Assembly: GCA_945915065.1 (NCBI GenBank)
Contig: CAMEER010000007.1
Span: 1-59,999 of the forward strand
Length of the DNA stretch: 59,999 nucleotides
Source: an uncultured Clostridia bacterium
Lineage (GTDB): Bacteria > Bacillota > Clostridia > Oscillospirales > Oscillospiraceae
Direction: 5' to 3'
Position numbers and translations under genes: made by a program. A model generated the notes under the pieces. It saw only the letters and a list, made by a program, of their open reading frames with translations. It did no database searches and had not been told where the DNA came from. Of this stretch, positions 25,679 through 33,176 are shown piece by piece. The number at the start of each line of letters is the position of its first letter. The stretch's first letter is position 1.

Positions 25679-26974
25679 ATGGCCAGTATCAGAATGCGTA
25701 ACGGGGCGTATCAGATCACCGTATCATGCGGATATGATGTCAAAGGGAAAAAACTATTGGAGACAACGACATTTACGCCGGATCCAGCAATGTCGCCCAA
25801 GAAGCAGGAAAAAGCGGCTAAGGAGTTCGCGGTTCTCTTTGAGCAGAGAGTCAAAAACGGTCTTGCCATGGACGGGCGCAAGATCACACTGGAGGAGTTC
25901 GCTCATCGCTGGCTGTCAGAATACGCGGAAGTGAACTTGCAGCCGGGGACGGTGTGGAAGTACCGCGAGGAGCTGCGCGATAAGATCTTGCCGGCCTTGG
26001 GTCATTTAAAATTGACTGAGATCCGACCCCATACACTGAACAGCTTCTACCTGTCCATGCGGAAGGAGGGGGCACGCAAGGATGGTAAAAGCGGCGGTTA
26101 TAGCCGTGCGACGATCTGTAAGACGCACAATGTGCTTTCCTCTATCCTGCGTACAGCCGTGGAGTGGGAGCTGATTGAACGAAATCCCTGCAACAATGTG
26201 AAACCTGCCGCCGCACCGGACACCGCAGAGAACATCAAGTTTTTTACACCGGAGCAGACGATGGCTTTCCTGCACTATATCGAGCAACCGCACACATGGG
26301 AGGTAAAAGGTCATCAGCGTACTGATGACACAGGGATCCCCTACATGGTTGGGGCGTACATAAACCAGAAGCGCGTCAGTCGCCAACTGCAAGTGTTGTT
26401 CAGCCTGGCAATTTACAGCGGCATGCGCAAGGGTGAGCTTTTGGCGCTGAAATGGTCGGACATCGACTTTGCTGCCGACACAGTGAGCGTCACAAAGGCG
26501 GTGACCATGGTGGCGGGCAAGCCGTTTATCAAGGCGCCAAAGACGAAAAGCTCCTACCGAACTGTTACCATTCCCCATACTCTGACGGTGCAGCTTAAGC
26601 AGCTGCACGAAAGCCAGGAGGAATACCGCCGGAAGGTCGGTGATTATTGGAAAGGTGAGGACTTTCTGTTTATTCAGGAGGACGGTCGCATGATGAACTA
26701 TTCAACACCGTATCATGCCCTGCAAACGATCATTGCACAGTATAATACCGACCACGATCCCGAAAATCAGCTGCCGCGCATCCCGTTCCATGGACTTCGG
26801 CATACGTCTGCCACGTTGCTGATTTCGGAAGGCCATCAGGACCCACGCACAGTGGCCAATCGCCTGGGCCATGCCCAAACATCGACCACATTGAACATTT
26901 ACACCCATGCCCTACGGGATGGTGACCGCCGCGCAGCATCGGCTCTGGAAAACATTCTTGAACCGAAGGAATAG
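25679..26974 (+). CDS. int: Tyrosine recombinase / integrase
   Basis: A 431-residue site-specific recombinase. It has an N-terminal arm-binding domain (MASIRMRNGAYQITVSCGYD), a SAM-like core-binding domain at about 70-170, and a complete catalytic domain. Visible catalytic residues are R250 (SGMRKGELLALKW), a lysine near 288-290, H371 and R374 (FHGLRHTSATLL), H398 (RLGHAQTST) and the nucleophile Y408 (NIYTHAL). AAAGGAGGAAGG precedes the ATG. Nothing is missing, so it should be active. It is the last gene of the helicase-excisionase-integrase module and is followed by a strong terminator. Confidence 0.95.
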   Translation: MASIRMRNGAYQITVSCGYDVKGKKLLETTTFTPDPAMSPKKQEKAAKEFAVLFEQRVKNGLAMDGRKITLEEFAHRWLSEYAEVNLQPGTVWKYREELRDKILPALGHLKLTEIRPHTLNSFYLSMRKEGARKDGKSGGYSRATICKTHNVLSSILRTAVEWELIERNPCNNVKPAAAPDTAENIKFFTPEQTMAFLHYIEQPHTWEVKGHQRTDDTGIPYMVGAYINQKRVSRQLQVLFSLAIYSGMRKGELLALKWSDIDFAADTVSVTKAVTMVAGKPFIKAPKTKSSYRTVTIPHTLTVQLKQLHESQEEYRRKVGDYWKGEDFLFIQEDGRMMNYSTPYHALQTIIAQYNTDHDPENQLPRIPFHGLRHTSATLLISEGHQDPRTVANRLGHAQTSTTLNIYTHALRDGDRRAASALENILEPKE

Positions 26975-26983
26975 CGGAGATGC

Positions 26984-27020
26984 AAAAACACGCAGTGTAC
27001 GATGATCACTGCGTGTTTTT
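26984..27020 (+). terminator. Integrase terminator
   Basis: AAAAACACGCAGTG (26984-26997) pairs perfectly with CACTGCGTGTTTTT (27007-27020) around a 9-base loop, and the T-run continues. It lies 9 bases after the integrase stop. Confidence 0.85.
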
Positions 27021-27060
27021 TTGCTGCATAGTGTACTTGTGGTAGTCAAATAGCAATCAA
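27021..27060 (+). repeat. Integrase-tail repeat, copy A
   Basis: Immediately after the integrase terminator comes TTGCTGCATAG, then about ten bases, then GTAGTCAAATAGCAATCAAA. The same order recurs at 27952-27992. The GTAGTCAAAT unit looks like an arm-type site for the integrase. Confidence 0.55.
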
Positions 27061-27068
27061 AAATGTTT

Positions 27069-27311
27069 TCAGGAAGCAAAAGAGGGGCGAACTTCTGACA
27101 GGGGTAGACCGAGCTGCTGTGCCCGTTCTCGCTCATAGGTAACGCGGGTAACCTCTTCAATAAATTCCTTTTCCTTCAGCGTCGCACTGGCCCAGTGCAC
27201 ATTGTACTTCCGGCACAGTTGAAAGAATATTTCCTAAAAACGTTTGGTTTCCGGATCTTTACGGAAATACCATTCTGCATCAGATATCGGACGGTTCTTG
27301 CGGTCATTCAT
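27069..27311 (-). pseudogene. Small partner gene broken by one TAG
   Basis: Read from the ATG at 27311 after AAGGAGG, the frame gives 25 residues (MNDRKNRPISDAEWYFRK...), then TAG at 27234-27236. It then runs on without interruption for a further 54 residues (for example YNVHWASATLKEKEFIEEV and YERERAQQLGLPLSEV) to a stop at 27069. Without the TAG it would be an 80-residue helical protein. It follows the broken acetyltransferase gene by 24 bases in the same direction, as expected of a two-gene operon. Antitoxin-like size and position suggest, but do not prove, a toxin-antitoxin origin. Confidence 0.7.
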
Positions 27312-27335
27312 TATGGGATACCTCCTTATCAGAAG

Positions 27336-27848
27336 TCAGGCAAGGTATGTGAAGAATATACGCTTTGCGGCTTCATCTGCAATCAGATATCTCGGAGCAG
27401 AGGAGTGCAACGCAGGAAGCAACACAGCGCCGAAATCTCTTTCATAGTGTTGCGCTAACTGCGTCGTCTTTGCCTCAAGCACCACATCCCCGGCAAAGCC
27501 ATTATCAATAGAGAGTTTGATGCCGTAAGCAATCATCAGCCTGCCGATTCCCGTGAACTTTGGAGCACTATCGGTGAGAGTTGGGTTTGACTCCGGTTGA
27601 GCTTCCATATATACAATGTGGACTACAAGCGAACCCTCGAGAATCTCATACGCAGCCAGTGCGACCAGCTCATTGCCAACCTTGGCAGTATATTACTTAA
27701 AACTCGGGTCAGCAAAATATTCACTCGTCCAAGAGGTTTGCCACAGGGGATAGCGGTTGGTCGACTCCGCGTCCTGCTGTTCCATGGGTGCAATCGTTAC
27801 AGGAATCTGTCGACCGTCTCTGCCATAAACAAACGGTTGAAATTGCAT
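27336..27848 (-). pseudogene. GNAT-like acetyltransferase gene broken by one TAA
   Basis: From the ATG at 27848 (an ATG at 27854 is also possible) the frame opens MQFQPFVYGRDGRQIPVTIA. It meets TAA at 27693-27695 and then continues intact to 27336. The downstream part has the acetyltransferase-like segments LVVHIVYMEAQP, FTGIGRLMIAYGIKLSI and NGFAGDVVLEAKTTQLAQHY. Restored, the protein would be about 170 residues. A consensus promoter at 27868-27896 and an AGGT site remain. Fold assignment is by eye. Only one base change per gene separates this pair from being intact. Confidence 0.7.
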
Positions 27849-27867
27849 ATGCATTTACCTCGCTCTC

Positions 27868-27896
27868 AGTATAACACAAGCGCGGGCATTTCACAA
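27868..27896 (-). promoter_or_regulatory. Sigma-70 type promoter of the broken acetyltransferase operon
   Basis: On the minus strand TTGTGA (27896-27891), 17 bases, then TATACT (27873-27868) with a TG two bases before it. It points at the start codon 20-25 bases away. Confidence 0.7.
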
Positions 27897-27951
27897 GTAT
27901 TTGTATTTGTGGTAATTTGTGCTGCTGCAGACATGCTAAAGACTTCTGTTT

Positions 27952-27992
27952 TTTGCTGCACAGCGCCCCGTAGTAGTCAAATAGTAGTCAAA
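27952..27992 (+). repeat. Integrase-tail repeat, copy B
   Basis: TTTTGCTGCACAG, then about ten bases, then AGTAGTCAAAT twice in tandem (27971-27992). It mirrors copy A at 27021 but no integrase gene precedes it. It lies about 30 bases from the terminator of the tRNA operon and may be the end of an older element. Confidence 0.55.
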
Positions 27993-28025
27993 TCGCGATT
28001 TTTCTGCAAGGGGAAATAAAACAAG

Positions 28026-28054
28026 AACCCTGTAACCGTTGTGGTTACAGGGTT
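28026..28054 (-). terminator. Terminator of the tRNA-Asp/tRNA-Thr operon
   Basis: A perfect 12-bp stem (28026-28037 with 28043-28054) with a 5-base loop, followed on the minus strand by CTTGTTTTATTT. It begins 5 bases beyond the tRNA-Thr CCA end. Confidence 0.85.
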
Positions 28055-28058
28055 TGAA

Positions 28059-28134
<76 letters not shown>

Positions 28135-28139
28135 ATATG

Positions 28140-28216
28140 TGGCGACCAAGAAGGGGCTCGAACCCTCGACCTCCAGCGTGACAGGCTGGCGTTCTAACCA
28201 ACTGAACTACTTGGCC
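28140..28216 (-). tRNA. tRNA-Asp (anticodon GTC)
   Basis: A 77-base cloverleaf on the minus strand. The acceptor GGCCAAG pairs with CTTGGTC, with one G-T pair. The anticodon stem CCAGC/GCTGG holds loop CTGTCAC (anticodon GTC), and the T loop is TTCGAGC. CCA is encoded. It is the first gene of the two-tRNA operon. Confidence 0.97.
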
Positions 28217-28250
28217 GTGTGCGCTTTTGCCGTGGAACTCAAGCTTGCTC

Positions 28251-28279
28251 ATTATAGCAAGTATAAGCTCAAATGTCAA
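28251..28279 (-). promoter_or_regulatory. Consensus promoter of the tRNA operon
   Basis: On the minus strand TTGACA (28279-28274), 17 bases, TATAAT (28256-28251): an exact match to the sigma-70/sigma-A consensus, 35 bases ahead of tRNA-Asp. Confidence 0.92.
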
Positions 28280-28329
28280 CACCCAATTTCGGGAATTTGA
28301 CATTTTTTATCCTCTGCGGCACCAAGAGA

Positions 28330-28374
28330 TTTGACATGGATTTTACATGACTGCGCTTTCTCATTTTACACACT
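28330..28374 (+). promoter_or_regulatory. Candidate Pho boxes upstream of pstS
   Basis: TTTGACATGGA at 28330-28340 and TTTTACATGAC at 28341-28351 are adjacent 11-base direct repeats. A third copy, TTTTACACACT, starts at 28364, 23 bases on, about two helical turns. This spacing is typical of PhoB/PhoP binding sites. They lie 75-120 bases before pstS, whose operon encodes the cognate PhoB/PhoR. Confidence 0.6.
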
Positions 28375-28448
28375 GCCGGTAAGCTGATAGCTGTAAGGAT
28401 AAGACATCCGAAACCAAAATAAGACCAAAAGAAAAGGAGCTATATCAT

Positions 28449-29297
28449 ATGAAAAAGATCATCACATTGGTGCTGACGCTGGTGCTGACCCTGAGTCTGG
28501 CCGCCTGCGGCAGCGACAGCAACAGCAATACCGACAACAGCGACAACAACGACAGCGCCGCTGTGACCGGCACCGTGTCCACGGATGGATCCACCTCCAT
28601 GGAGAAGGTCATCGGCGCACTGGGTGAGTCCTTCATGGCTGCCAACGAGGGCGTGGAATTCACCTATAATCCCACCGGCTCCGGCGCAGGCATTACCGCC
28701 GCACAGGAAGGCCGCTGCGACATCGGCCTGTCCTCTCGTGCCCTGAAGGATGAGGAGAAGGCCGGCGGCCTGAAGGAGACCGTGCTGGCCTACGACGGCA
28801 TCGCCATCATCGTCAACCCGGAAAACCCCGTCAATGATCTGACCCTCGACCAGATCGCCAAGCTCTACACCGGCGAGATCACCAACTGGAAAGATGTGGG
28901 CGGCAACGACGCCGAGGTCGTTCTGATTGGCCGCGAGGCCGCCAGCGGCACCCGCGACGGCTTCGAGTCCATCACCGGCACCAAGGACAAATGCCAGTAC
29001 CGTCAGGAGCTGACCTCCACCGGTGATGTGATCACCGCCGTCAGCCAGAATCCTGATGCCATCGGCTACGCTTCTCTGGCCTCCATTAAGGACAGCGTCA
29101 AGGCCTTGAATGTGGACGGTGTGACCCCCAGTGAGGCCACCGTGAAGGACGGCAGCTATAAGGTACAGCGTCCCTTCGTGCTGGTGACCGTGGAGGGCAA
29201 GGAACTGACCCCTGTGGCACAGAAATTCTTCGACTACATCACGTCTCCTGATGCAGCCGCTATTATCGCTAAGGCCGGCGCTGTGGCCGCCAACTGA
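28449..29297 (+). CDS. pstS: Phosphate ABC transporter substrate-binding lipoprotein
   Basis: The periplasmic-side phosphate receptor of the high-affinity Pst system, 282 residues. A signal peptide ends in the lipobox LSLAACG, followed by a Ser/Asn/Asp-rich spacer. The mature part has GTVSTDGSTSMEKVIGALGE, NPTGSGAGI, CDIGLSSRALKDEE and GREAASGTRDGFES, the loops that hold phosphate. AAAGGAG precedes the ATG. It heads the pstSCAB-phoU-phoBR operon behind Pho-box-like repeats, so it should be induced by phosphate limitation. Confidence 0.96.
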   Translation: MKKIITLVLTLVLTLSLAACGSDSNSNTDNSDNNDSAAVTGTVSTDGSTSMEKVIGALGESFMAANEGVEFTYNPTGSGAGITAAQEGRCDIGLSSRALKDEEKAGGLKETVLAYDGIAIIVNPENPVNDLTLDQIAKLYTGEITNWKDVGGNDAEVVLIGREAASGTRDGFESITGTKDKCQYRQELTSTGDVITAVSQNPDAIGYASLASIKDSVKALNVDGVTPSEATVKDGSYKVQRPFVLVTVEGKELTPVAQKFFDYITSPDAAAIIAKAGAVAAN

Positions 29298-29367
29298 GAA
29301 AAGCAAGGTAAGGCAGGCGACATCCGCTGAAAGGATGCCGCCTTGTCTTACAGTAAGGAGGCTACCT

Positions 29368-30237
29368 ATGCGAACGAAACGCGCCATGGAGGACGCCATT
29401 CACGGGCTGTTCCTCCTATTGGGACTGGTGACGGTGGGCTGCGTTCTGCTCATCACCGTATACCTTATTATCTCCGGCATTCCGGCCATCCGGGAGATCG
29501 GCCTTGTGGATTTCCTGTTCGGCCCGGAGTGGGACTCTGCGGCGGCCGAGCCGAAATTCGGCATCCTGCCCTTCATCCTCACCAGCGTCTATGGTACGGC
29601 GGGCGCGATCCTGCTGGGCGTACCCATCGGCTTCATGACCGCCGTGTTTCTGGCCAAGGCCGCACCTCCGAAAATGAAGGCGGTGGTGTCCTCCGCCGTC
29701 AGTCTGCTGGCAGGTATCCCCTCCGTGGTGTACGGTCTGGTGGGTATGCTGGTGCTGGTGCCCGGCATCCGCAAGATATTTCATATCCCTGACGGCTCGG
29801 GACTTCTGGCCGCCATCATTGTGCTGGCGATCATGATCCTGCCGTCCATCATCAACGTATCCATGACCGCGCTGGAGGCGGTGCCCCGCGAGTATGAAGA
29901 CGCCTCCCTGGCACTGGGCGCCACGGCCACGGAAACATGGTTCCGCGTGTCCGTTCCGGCGGCCCGCAGCGGTATTGCCGCCGCCGTGGTGCTGGGCGTA
30001 GGGCGCGCCATTGGCGAGGCGATGGCCGTCATGATGGTTTCGGGCAACGTGCCCAATATGCCGGCCCTGTTTCAGAGCGTGCGGTTTTTGACTACCGCCG
30101 TGGCCAGCGAGATGGGCTACGCCGGGGCAGGCTTACGGCGGCAGGCGCTGTTCTCCATCGCGTTGGTGCTGTTCCTGTTCATCATGCTCATTAACGCCGC
30201 GTTGAACTTCTTCCTCAAGCGGAGCAAGGAGAAATAG
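29368..30237 (+). CDS. pstC: Phosphate ABC transporter permease PstC
   Basis: One of the two membrane permeases of the phosphate importer, 289 residues with six hydrophobic segments. I chose the ATG at 29368 because TAAGGAGG stands before it; the open frame extends further up without a ribosome site. The cytoplasmic coupling loop EYEDASLALGATATETW (about 174-190), which contacts PstB, and the VVYGLVGMLVLVPG segment are diagnostic. It follows pstS by 70 bases and precedes pstA by one base. Confidence 0.95.
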   Translation: MRTKRAMEDAIHGLFLLLGLVTVGCVLLITVYLIISGIPAIREIGLVDFLFGPEWDSAAAEPKFGILPFILTSVYGTAGAILLGVPIGFMTAVFLAKAAPPKMKAVVSSAVSLLAGIPSVVYGLVGMLVLVPGIRKIFHIPDGSGLLAAIIVLAIMILPSIINVSMTALEAVPREYEDASLALGATATETWFRVSVPAARSGIAAAVVLGVGRAIGEAMAVMMVSGNVPNMPALFQSVRFLTTAVASEMGYAGAGLRRQALFSIALVLFLFIMLINAALNFFLKRSKEK

Positions 30238-30238
30238 T

Positions 30239-31105
30239 ATGGAAATGGAAACGACATTTTCCCCACGGCGCAAAATCTATGCTGCCGTGATGCGGATACT
30301 GATGCTGGTCTGTGCCGGCCTGACCTGCGCGCTGGCGGCCTTCCTTATTATTTATGTACTCTGTAAGGGTATCCCCAACCTGTCATGGGAGCTGCTGAGC
30401 ACCAAGCCCAGTTATCTCAGCGACACCATCGGAATCCTGCCGGACATTCTCAGCACGCTGTATATCGTGCTGGCTACCCTGGTCATCGTTCTCCCGCTGG
30501 GCGTAGGCGCGGCGGTGTATCTGACGGAGTACGCCGCCAACAAAAAGCTGGTGGCGGCCATTGAATACGCCGCGGAAACGCTGTCCGGCATCCCCTCCAT
30601 TATTTACGGTCTGGTGGGTATGATGTTCTTCTGCCAGTTTTTGGGTATGAAAACGTCGCTGCTGGCCGGTGCGCTGACGCTGGTGATCATGAACCTGCCC
30701 ACCGTCATGCGTACCACCCAGGAGAGCCTGAAAACCGTGCCGCAAAGCTATCGGGAGGGCGCGTTTGGACTTGGCGCAGGCAAATGGCGGGTCATCCGCA
30801 CCGTGGTGCTGCCCGGCTGTGTGGACGGTGTACTTACCGGCTGTATTCTGTCCGTAGGCCGCATTTTGGGCGAGACGGCGGCACTGCTGTATACCGCGGG
30901 CTTCGCCCATGCCCTGTATAACCTGAAGGACGGCCTGCAAAACGCCGGAGCGACACTGTCTGTGGCACTGTACGTCTACGCCAAGGAGCAGGGCGAGTTC
31001 GATGTTGCTTTCGCCATCGCATCCATCCTGATGGTGCTGGCACTGCTCATCAACCTGACCGCCACACTGGTAGGGCGGTATTTCAAGAGGAGGCAAGACA
31101 CATGA
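30239..31105 (+). CDS. pstA: Phosphate ABC transporter permease PstA
   Basis: The partner permease of PstC, 288 residues with six membrane helices. Typical features are [27 protein letters not shown], the coupling loop [17 protein letters not shown] and the closing [16 protein letters not shown]. The ATG at 30239 comes directly after the pstC stop, with the ribosome site AAGGAG inside pstC. The end overlaps the start of pstB by four bases. Confidence 0.95.
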   Translation: MEMETTFSPRRKIYAAVMRILMLVCAGLTCALAAFLIIYVLCKGIPNLSWELLSTKPSYLSDTIGILPDILSTLYIVLATLVIVLPLGVGAAVYLTEYAANKKLVAAIEYAAETLSGIPSIIYGLVGMMFFCQFLGMKTSLLAGALTLVIMNLPTVMRTTQESLKTVPQSYREGAFGLGAGKWRVIRTVVLPGCVDGVLTGCILSVGRILGETAALLYTAGFAHALYNLKDGLQNAGATLSVALYVYAKEQGEFDVAFAIASILMVLALLINLTATLVGRYFKRRQDT

Positions 31106-31851
31106 GCGACATCATCACCGTGCAGGACTTGAACCTGTGGTACGGCGCCGCGCAGGCGCTGCATCACGTCAGCATGGATATACCGGAAAAGAGCATCACG
31201 GCCCTCATCGGCCCCTCCGGCTGCGGCAAGTCCACGTTTCTGAAAACGCTGAACCGCATGAACGACCTGATCTCCGGCGTCAAAGTCACCGGCTCGGTGC
31301 TCTACAAGGAGCAGGACGTGTTCGCTATGGATGTGAGCCAGCTGCGCCGCGAGGTGGGTATGGTGTTCCAAAAGCCCAACCCCTTCCCTATGAGCATCTA
31401 CGATAACGTGGCCTACGGGCCGCGCACCCATGGCATTCGGAACAAGGTCAGGCTGGACGATATCGTGGAGCAGTCCCTCCGCAGCGCCGCCATCTGGGAC
31501 GAGGTAAAGGACCGGCTGAAGAAGAATGCCCTTGGCCTGTCCGGCGGACAGCAGCAGCGGCTTTGCATCGCCCGTGCGCTGGCGGTGGAACCGCAGGTGC
31601 TGCTGATGGACGAGCCCACCAGCGCCCTTGATCCGATTTCCACTTCCAAAATAGAAGAGCTTGCCACGGAGCTGAAAGAGCGGTATACTATTGTTATCGT
31701 GACCCATAATATGCAGCAGGCCGCCCGGATCTCCGACCGTACCGCCTTTTTCCTGCTGGGGGAGCTGGTGGAATACGGCGACACAGAGCAGATCTTCGCC
31801 CAGCCCCGTGACAAGCGGACAGAGGATTACATCACAGGGAGGTTCGGATAA
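31102..31851 (+). CDS. pstB: Phosphate ABC transporter ATP-binding protein PstB
   Basis: The ATPase that powers phosphate import, 249 residues, the normal length. It has Walker [10 protein letters not shown], the Q-loop [18 protein letters not shown], the ABC signature LSGGQQQRL, Walker [14 protein letters not shown] and the H-loop IVTHNMQQA. It is translationally coupled to pstA (ATGA overlap) and its stop is followed at once by the phoU start. Confidence 0.97.
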   Translation: MSDIITVQDLNLWYGAAQALHHVSMDIPEKSITALIGPSGCGKSTFLKTLNRMNDLISGVKVTGSVLYKEQDVFAMDVSQLRREVGMVFQKPNPFPMSIYDNVAYGPRTHGIRNKVRLDDIVEQSLRSAAIWDEVKDRLKKNALGLSGGQQQRLCIARALAVEPQVLLMDEPTSALDPISTSKIEELATELKERYTIVIVTHNMQQAARISDRTAFFLLGELVEYGDTEQIFAQPRDKRTEDYITGRFG

Positions 31852-32505
31852 ATGAGAAGTCGATTTGACGAGCAGCTGGCGCTGCTGAACCGGGAACTGA
31901 TCGAGATGGGAGCGCTGTGTGAGGAGGTCATCGCCGCCGCAGCCAAGGCGCTGATGGAGGGTGATACGGCGCTGGCGGCGCAGATCGCACCCCGTGCCGG
32001 GGAGATCGACCGGCAGGAACGGGATATTGAATCACTGTGCCTGAAGCTGCTGCTGCAGCAGCAGCCGGTGGCCAGGGATCTGCGGCAGATCAGCGCCGCT
32101 TTGAAAATGATCACCGATATGGAGCGCATCGGCGACCAGGCGGAGGATATCGCCGAGATCATCGGCTTTCTGCAGGGCCGCTCCGGCGAGGAGTGCGCCT
32201 TTGTGGGCCATATGGCCCGCTCCGCCATCTCCATGGTCACCGGCAGCGTGGACGCCTATGTGCGCCGTGACACCGCGCTGGCCAGAGAGATCATTGCCCG
32301 GGATGATGTGGTGGACGAGGATTTCCGTAAGGTGAAGGCCGAGCTGATCGACTGGATCGCCCGGCGGCCCGACGACGGCGAGTATGCCCTTGACCTTCTG
32401 ATGATCGCAAAATATTTTGAACGCATCGGCGACCACGCCACCAACATTGCCGAGTGGGTGGTGTTTGCCGTCACCGGCGTTCACAACGGGGAGGAACTGA
32501 CATGA
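31852..32505 (+). CDS. phoU: Phosphate signalling protein PhoU
   Basis: A 217-residue all-helical protein made of two PhoU repeats. Each repeat carries the metal-binding motif of the family: ALKMITDMERIGDQAEDIAE in the first and LMIAKYFERIGDHATNIAEW in the second. PhoU links PstSCAB to the PhoR kinase and shuts off the response when phosphate is plentiful. It starts with no gap after pstB and overlaps phoB by four bases, so the whole chain is coupled. Confidence 0.96.
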   Translation: MRSRFDEQLALLNRELIEMGALCEEVIAAAAKALMEGDTALAAQIAPRAGEIDRQERDIESLCLKLLLQQQPVARDLRQISAALKMITDMERIGDQAEDIAEIIGFLQGRSGEECAFVGHMARSAISMVTGSVDAYVRRDTALAREIIARDDVVDEDFRKVKAELIDWIARRPDDGEYALDLLMIAKYFERIGDHATNIAEWVVFAVTGVHNGEELT

Positions 32506-33176
32506 TCTGGTGTGTGGAGGATGACAGCAGCATCCGTGAGATCGAGGTATATACCCTGAACTCCACAGGCTTTGAGGCCCGCGGCTTTGCTGACGGCGCG
32601 TCTTTTCGCGCGGCACTGGAGACGGAGAAGCCGGAACTGGTGCTGTTGGACGTGATGCTGCCCGGCGAGGACGGTGTATCGCTGCTGCGTTTCCTGCGCC
32701 AGACGCCGGAGACCCGGGATATCCCGGTCATTATGGCCACCGCCAAGGGTATGGAGTATGACAAGATCCAGAGTCTGGACATGGGAGCCGACGACTATCT
32801 GGTGAAGCCCTTCGGTATGATGGAGATGGTCTCCCGTGTCAAGGCGGTGCTGCGGCGCTGCGCTCCGAACCGGCAGTCCCACCAGCTGACGGACGGTCAG
32901 GTGACGGTGGATCTGGACGGTCATACCGTCACTGCGGCAGGGGAGCGGGTGGTCCTGACCTTCAAGGAGTTTGAGCTGCTGCGGCTGTTTTTGTCCCATC
33001 CCGGCGTGGCTTTTACCAGGGACCAGCTGTTCAATGATGTGTGGGGCGCGGATTATGTGGGTGAGAGCCGCACGGTGGACATGCATATCCGTACTCTGCG
33101 GCAGAAGCTGGGTACCTGCGGCGACCGGATCGCCACGGTGCGTGGCGTGGGCTACCGATGGGAGGCAAAGTCATGA
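32502..33176 (+). CDS. phoB: Response regulator of the phosphate regulon (OmpR/PhoB family)
   Basis: A 224-residue response regulator. The receiver domain runs from MIWCVEDDSSIREIEVY, with the phosphorylated aspartate in LVLLDVMLPGEDG (about D50) and the lysine in DDYLVKPFG. The C-terminal winged helix has LTFKEFELLRLFLSHPG and SRTVDMHIRTLRQKLG. The start at 32502 overlaps the phoU stop. Between phoU and the kinase gene, it is the natural activator of the Pho boxes upstream of pstS. Confidence 0.94.
   Translation: MIWCVEDDSSIREIEVYTLNSTGFEARGFADGASFRAALETEKPELVLLDVMLPGEDGVSLLRFLRQTPETRDIPVIMATAKGMEYDKIQSLDMGADDYLVKPFGMMEMVSRVKAVLRRCAPNRQSHQLTDGQVTVDLDGHTVTAAGERVVLTFKEFELLRLFLSHPGVAFTRDQLFNDVWGADYVGESRTVDMHIRTLRQKLGTCGDRIATVRGVGYRWEAKS

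Larger units (their letters stand above)
14127..28020. mobile_element. Putative integrated element or stack of elements next to the tRNA operon
   Basis: The block holds an integrase, an excisionase-like gene, a helicase, unrecognised proteins, an amidoligase cassette and a regulated zinc-ribbon operon. It is bordered left by IS3 debris and right by the terminator of a tRNA operon. I could not find a matching pair of attachment repeats, so the ends are only approximate. No relaxase, coupling protein or conjugation gene is present, which would make it an integrative element that relies on others to move. Confidence 0.5.

Noticed and set aside
27597-28019. 140-residue plus-strand open frame
   Set aside because: Antisense to the broken acetyltransferase gene, which explains the region better through its promoter and motifs.
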